A stretch of 64,000 bases of DNA from Solimicrobium silvestre (GTDB lineage: Bacteria > Pseudomonadota > Gammaproteobacteria > Burkholderiales > Burkholderiaceae_D), in the NCBI RefSeq assembly GCF_002976435.1, contig NZ_PUGF01000010.1:108876-172875 (forward strand), given 5' to 3'. The position numbers and the translations under genes were made by a program. Below the pieces are notes generated by a model that ran no database searches, was not told where the DNA came from, and worked only from the letters and a program-made list of their open reading frames with translations. This document shows positions 61,834 to 64,000 of the stretch, in pieces. Positions within the stretch are counted from its first letter, which is position 1. Each line of letters begins with the position of its first letter.

Positions 61834-63078
61834 TTAACAATGCGAAATTAAATTTTTACGTTTAATAATTTGCGCTAAAAAAAATGCAATAGAGATTGAA
61901 TAAAAAATAGTGGCGCCTTTGTACATAAACAAAACATCCACCAATCCATATATCATAAACCCTAAACATAAAGCCAATCCCATTGCCGTCGCGACTCTAA
62001 TTTCATTGTCAGGGTGTCGTATATATTTAAGGAAATAATAAAGTGGAGTTAAATAGGTGATAGATAGCCCAATTAACCCAAAAATACCAAGACTCATCAT
62101 ATTGTACAAAAACTCATTATGAGAGTGAGGCTGTAGAAATAATACGGGCGTTACCAGTTTTCTTTCGGCTAATTTCTTTAAGCTAGAGGAAAAGTTTTTA
62201 TCCTCTCTACCTATACCGAATATAGGATTTTCTTTAAAAATAATCCAAGACCCTTCCCATAATTGAAATCTTGTACCGATGGAGGTATCTAGATTGCTTT
62301 TCTCTAGATATTGGTTTATATCCTGGCTCCCTTGTTTTATTCGATCACGGACAATGTTTGTTGTACTAAATATTCCTGTGAAGATGGTGGCAAGAAAAAT
62401 GAAGGTGAAAAATATTTTTTTCGTGATTATGTTTGCACATAACGTACTTAAAATTATCACCGCAAAAATTGGTAGTGCCATCCAAACTCCGCGTGTCTGC
62501 GAAATGTAAACGGAATACAATCCTGCAAGCCCAGCAGTAATTTGAAAAAATAGTGCAGTTTTTGAATTTGCACTATTCCAGCCTATAGATAAAAATGAAA
62601 ACGTAGAAAGTAAGGCTATTATTTCTATATCATTAACCATTGGCCGGGAAATATGGTCACTTGTTAATAAGGCTATTTGGATGGTGCAAATAATTGAGCC
62701 AAGTATGAATCCCCATTTAACTTGTTTAAATTTATTAGATGGAATTGTTAAAAAAAGCCAAAATACACACACAAATAAAGCAAGCCGTGATGGTTTATCA
62801 AAGATTCGGATCGAGAAATTCCCTGTGGACAGTTGATTTATGCCTATGGCAAAAACAATCCCGCACATCGATAAAATAATAGGCCAATACTCCCTGCAAA
62901 TTCCAAGTGAGAATTTTCGATCTTTTTCAGATTGCAGAAAAACGATAATTAAAAAAAATAACACCAGTAAATAAAAACTAATGTTATCTATTTTTTGAAA
63001 AGCAACGCCAAACGCAAAAAAAAATATTGCGATAACTAATGGGGCACTACCTCTATACCTATTTAATTTATTGAGCAT
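61834..63078 (-). CDS. O-antigen ligase/polymerase-like membrane protein (Wzy_C family)
   Basis: A 414-residue polytopic membrane protein with about 10-12 helices and the Wzy_C signature around PHSHNEFLYNMMSLGIFG, with YISQTRGVWMALP earlier. The family covers WaaL O-antigen ligases and Wzy polymerases, which cannot be told apart here. Flanked by a GT8 glycosyltransferase gene 37 bp upstream on the same strand, it belongs to a lipopolysaccharide or capsule cluster. It is distinctly more A+T-rich than the genes before 61 kb. Confidence 0.82.
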   Translation of the reverse strand: MLNKLNRYRGSAPLVIAIFFFAFGVAFQKIDNISFYLLVLFFLIIVFLQSEKDRKFSLGICREYWPIILSMCGIVFAIGINQLSTGNFSIRIFDKPSRLALFVCVFWLFLTIPSNKFKQVKWGFILGSIICTIQIALLTSDHISRPMVNDIEIIALLSTFSFLSIGWNSANSKTALFFQITAGLAGLYSVYISQTRGVWMALPIFAVIILSTLCANIITKKIFFTFIFLATIFTGIFSTTNIVRDRIKQGSQDINQYLEKSNLDTSIGTRFQLWEGSWIIFKENPIFGIGREDKNFSSSLKKLAERKLVTPVLFLQPHSHNEFLYNMMSLGIFGLIGLSITYLTPLYYFLKYIRHPDNEIRVATAMGLALCLGFMIYGLVDVLFMYKGATIFYSISIAFFLAQIIKRKNLISHC

Positions 63079-63115
63079 TGCTTTTGTATTGAATCTAAGA
63101 ATTCTTTTGAGTAAA

Positions 63116-64000
63116 TTATGCAGCGATTTTTATTTTCAAATATTTAAAAAAATACTTAAACCCAGATATATATTTTTTCTGGCGGAACAAATATCTCGCA
63201 TAAACTCGTAGCTGAAGAGATGTTGCAGATACCCATGAGTGCTTATAGTCCTTCCATGGGGAATTTGCTTTGTATTTATTAAACGGTACGGTTTCTGAAA
63301 ATATTCCATGCCACGGTTTTATGCATCCCAAATAATGAATAAATATTTTTTTTGTGACGATTTCATGGTTTGGTTTATCAAAAAAATAATGATAATGGTG
63401 ATTTTGGGGTAGGTAAGTAACTTTGCCCTGCAAAACGATATTTAGAGCATCTTGATCAGGAAGGAATATATTTTTATTTACTTCTAAAGCTTTGAGGATT
63501 TTTTTGTAGATATCTTGTTCCTGCCATTCGTTAATATCGATATACAGAAGCCCTGCATTAAAATACGTATTTGGTTTTAGCCCAAATTTATTCTCATTAT
63601 GCGGGGTGTTATCAGTTCTAGCCGCTAATACATTTCCTTTTAAATCTAATGCTAGAAATGAGTTAATTTTTTCATCGCATACGATATCAGCGTCAAGATA
63701 TAAAACTTTATCAGTGATTCCGTGCAGCAAGCTAGGAATTAAGAGCCTTGTTAATATGTCTAGTGAATAGGGCGCCATTCTGAATATTTCCATTTTTAAG
63801 AATGGTTCAAATTCATGGTTTTCAATCAAGTGAAGGTTGATTTTCGTTTTATATTTATCAGCGATTGATTTTATGTTTTGAGTATTGAGAGTAGATAGCT
63901 GTTTCAATGAAAAAATATGAAATTTAAAATTAATGTTTGGATTATTTTCTAGAATTGAAATAATGCAGATACCTGCACCGATTGCAAACGCATCATTAAC
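63116..64000 (-). CDS. Glycosyltransferase family 8 protein (5' end outside window)
   Basis: A GT8-family, LPS-type galactosyl/glucosyltransferase fragment. The visible portion has the DXD-type metal site in LYLDADIVCDE, the acceptor region YFNAGLLYIDINEW, and FLPDQDALN and HYLGCIKPW, all family hallmarks. The frame stays open past TTG 63907 to the window end (IGAGICIISILENNPNINF), so the true start is to the right of 64000. It is upstream of the O-antigen ligase-like gene and likely cotranscribed. Confidence 0.85.
   Translation of the reverse strand, partial: VNDAFAIGAGICIISILENNPNINFKFHIFSLKQLSTLNTQNIKSIADKYKTKINLHLIENHEFEPFLKMEIFRMAPYSLDILTRLLIPSLLHGITDKVLYLDADIVCDEKINSFLALDLKGNVLAARTDNTPHNENKFGLKPNTYFNAGLLYIDINEWQEQDIYKKILKALEVNKNIFLPDQDALNIVLQGKVTYLPQNHHYHYFFDKPNHEIVTKKIFIHYLGCIKPWHGIFSETVPFNKYKANSPWKDYKHSWVSATSLQLRVYARYLFRQKKYISGFKYFFKYLKIKIAA

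Overview
The window looks like a chromosomal segment of a moderately low-GC betaproteobacterium, most likely Burkholderiales and perhaps Oxalobacteraceae. This rests on the gyrA-serC-pheA-tyrA-aroA-cmk-rpsA-ihfB order, an flhDC-motAB-che cluster, ubiG-gph next to an OmpA-type porin, a one-piece tmRNA with an ANDNSYALAA tag, and Two-Partner Secretion and PEP-CTERM genes. The family assignment is an inference from gene content and order.

Layout. 0-1.7 kb: recombination and replication genes (ybaB, recR, dnaQ). 2.4-15.1 kb: motility and chemotaxis on the + strand: flhD, flhC, a membrane-anchored methyltransferase, motA, motB, a CheZ-like protein, cheY, cheA, cheW, cheR, cheD, cheB, a second cheY, cheZ and a degenerate EAL-HDOD regulator, closed by a strong terminator. 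15.2-25.3 kb: a cell-surface region with a lipoprotein/PEP-CTERM/tail-collar operon, a sulfotransferase, and a tpsA-tpsB pair whose exoprotein carries six 255-bp repeats. 25.8-31.8 kb: OsmC, pirin, hydrolase and Ohr genes, a chemoreceptor and a periplasmic binding protein. 31.9-37.6 kb: accessory genes (phospholipase D-like protein, unusual NRAMP-type transporter, His/Asp-rich mini-lipoprotein, Ala-rich exported protein, ParE/RelE-type toxin-antitoxin) lying between a decayed partial tmRNA copy and the intact ssrA gene.

37.8-41.2 kb: pepF, gph and ubiG; 41.3 kb: ompA. 42.7-54.6 kb: gyrA, serC, pheA, tyrA, aroA, then an A+T-rich insertion with two small secreted-protein genes, one carrying an in-frame TGA, then cmk, rpsA and ihfB. 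54.9-61.5 kb: FadE-type acyl-CoA dehydrogenase behind a perfect inverted repeat, a DUF2252 protein, and envelope genes (SYLF, two DUF4398-like lipoproteins, one with an OmpA domain, and a tiny membrane protein). 61.8-64 kb: A+T-rich surface polysaccharide genes (O-antigen ligase-like, GT8 glycosyltransferase running off the end).

How the parts work together: FlhDC would switch on the motor (MotAB) and the chemosensory phosphorelay (CheA/W/R/B/D with two CheY and two CheZ-type proteins), fed by the receptor at 28.9 kb. The aromatic amino-acid genes form one linked block. The least ordinary observations are the tmRNA-derived remnant at 31.9 kb and the segment it bounds, the sulfotransferase beside the TPS adhesin, the second CheY/CheZ-like pair, the NRAMP homologue lacking canonical metal-site residues, and the TGA-interrupted secreted gene. 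I saw no CRISPR array, complete insertion sequence, integrase, tRNA or rRNA gene.
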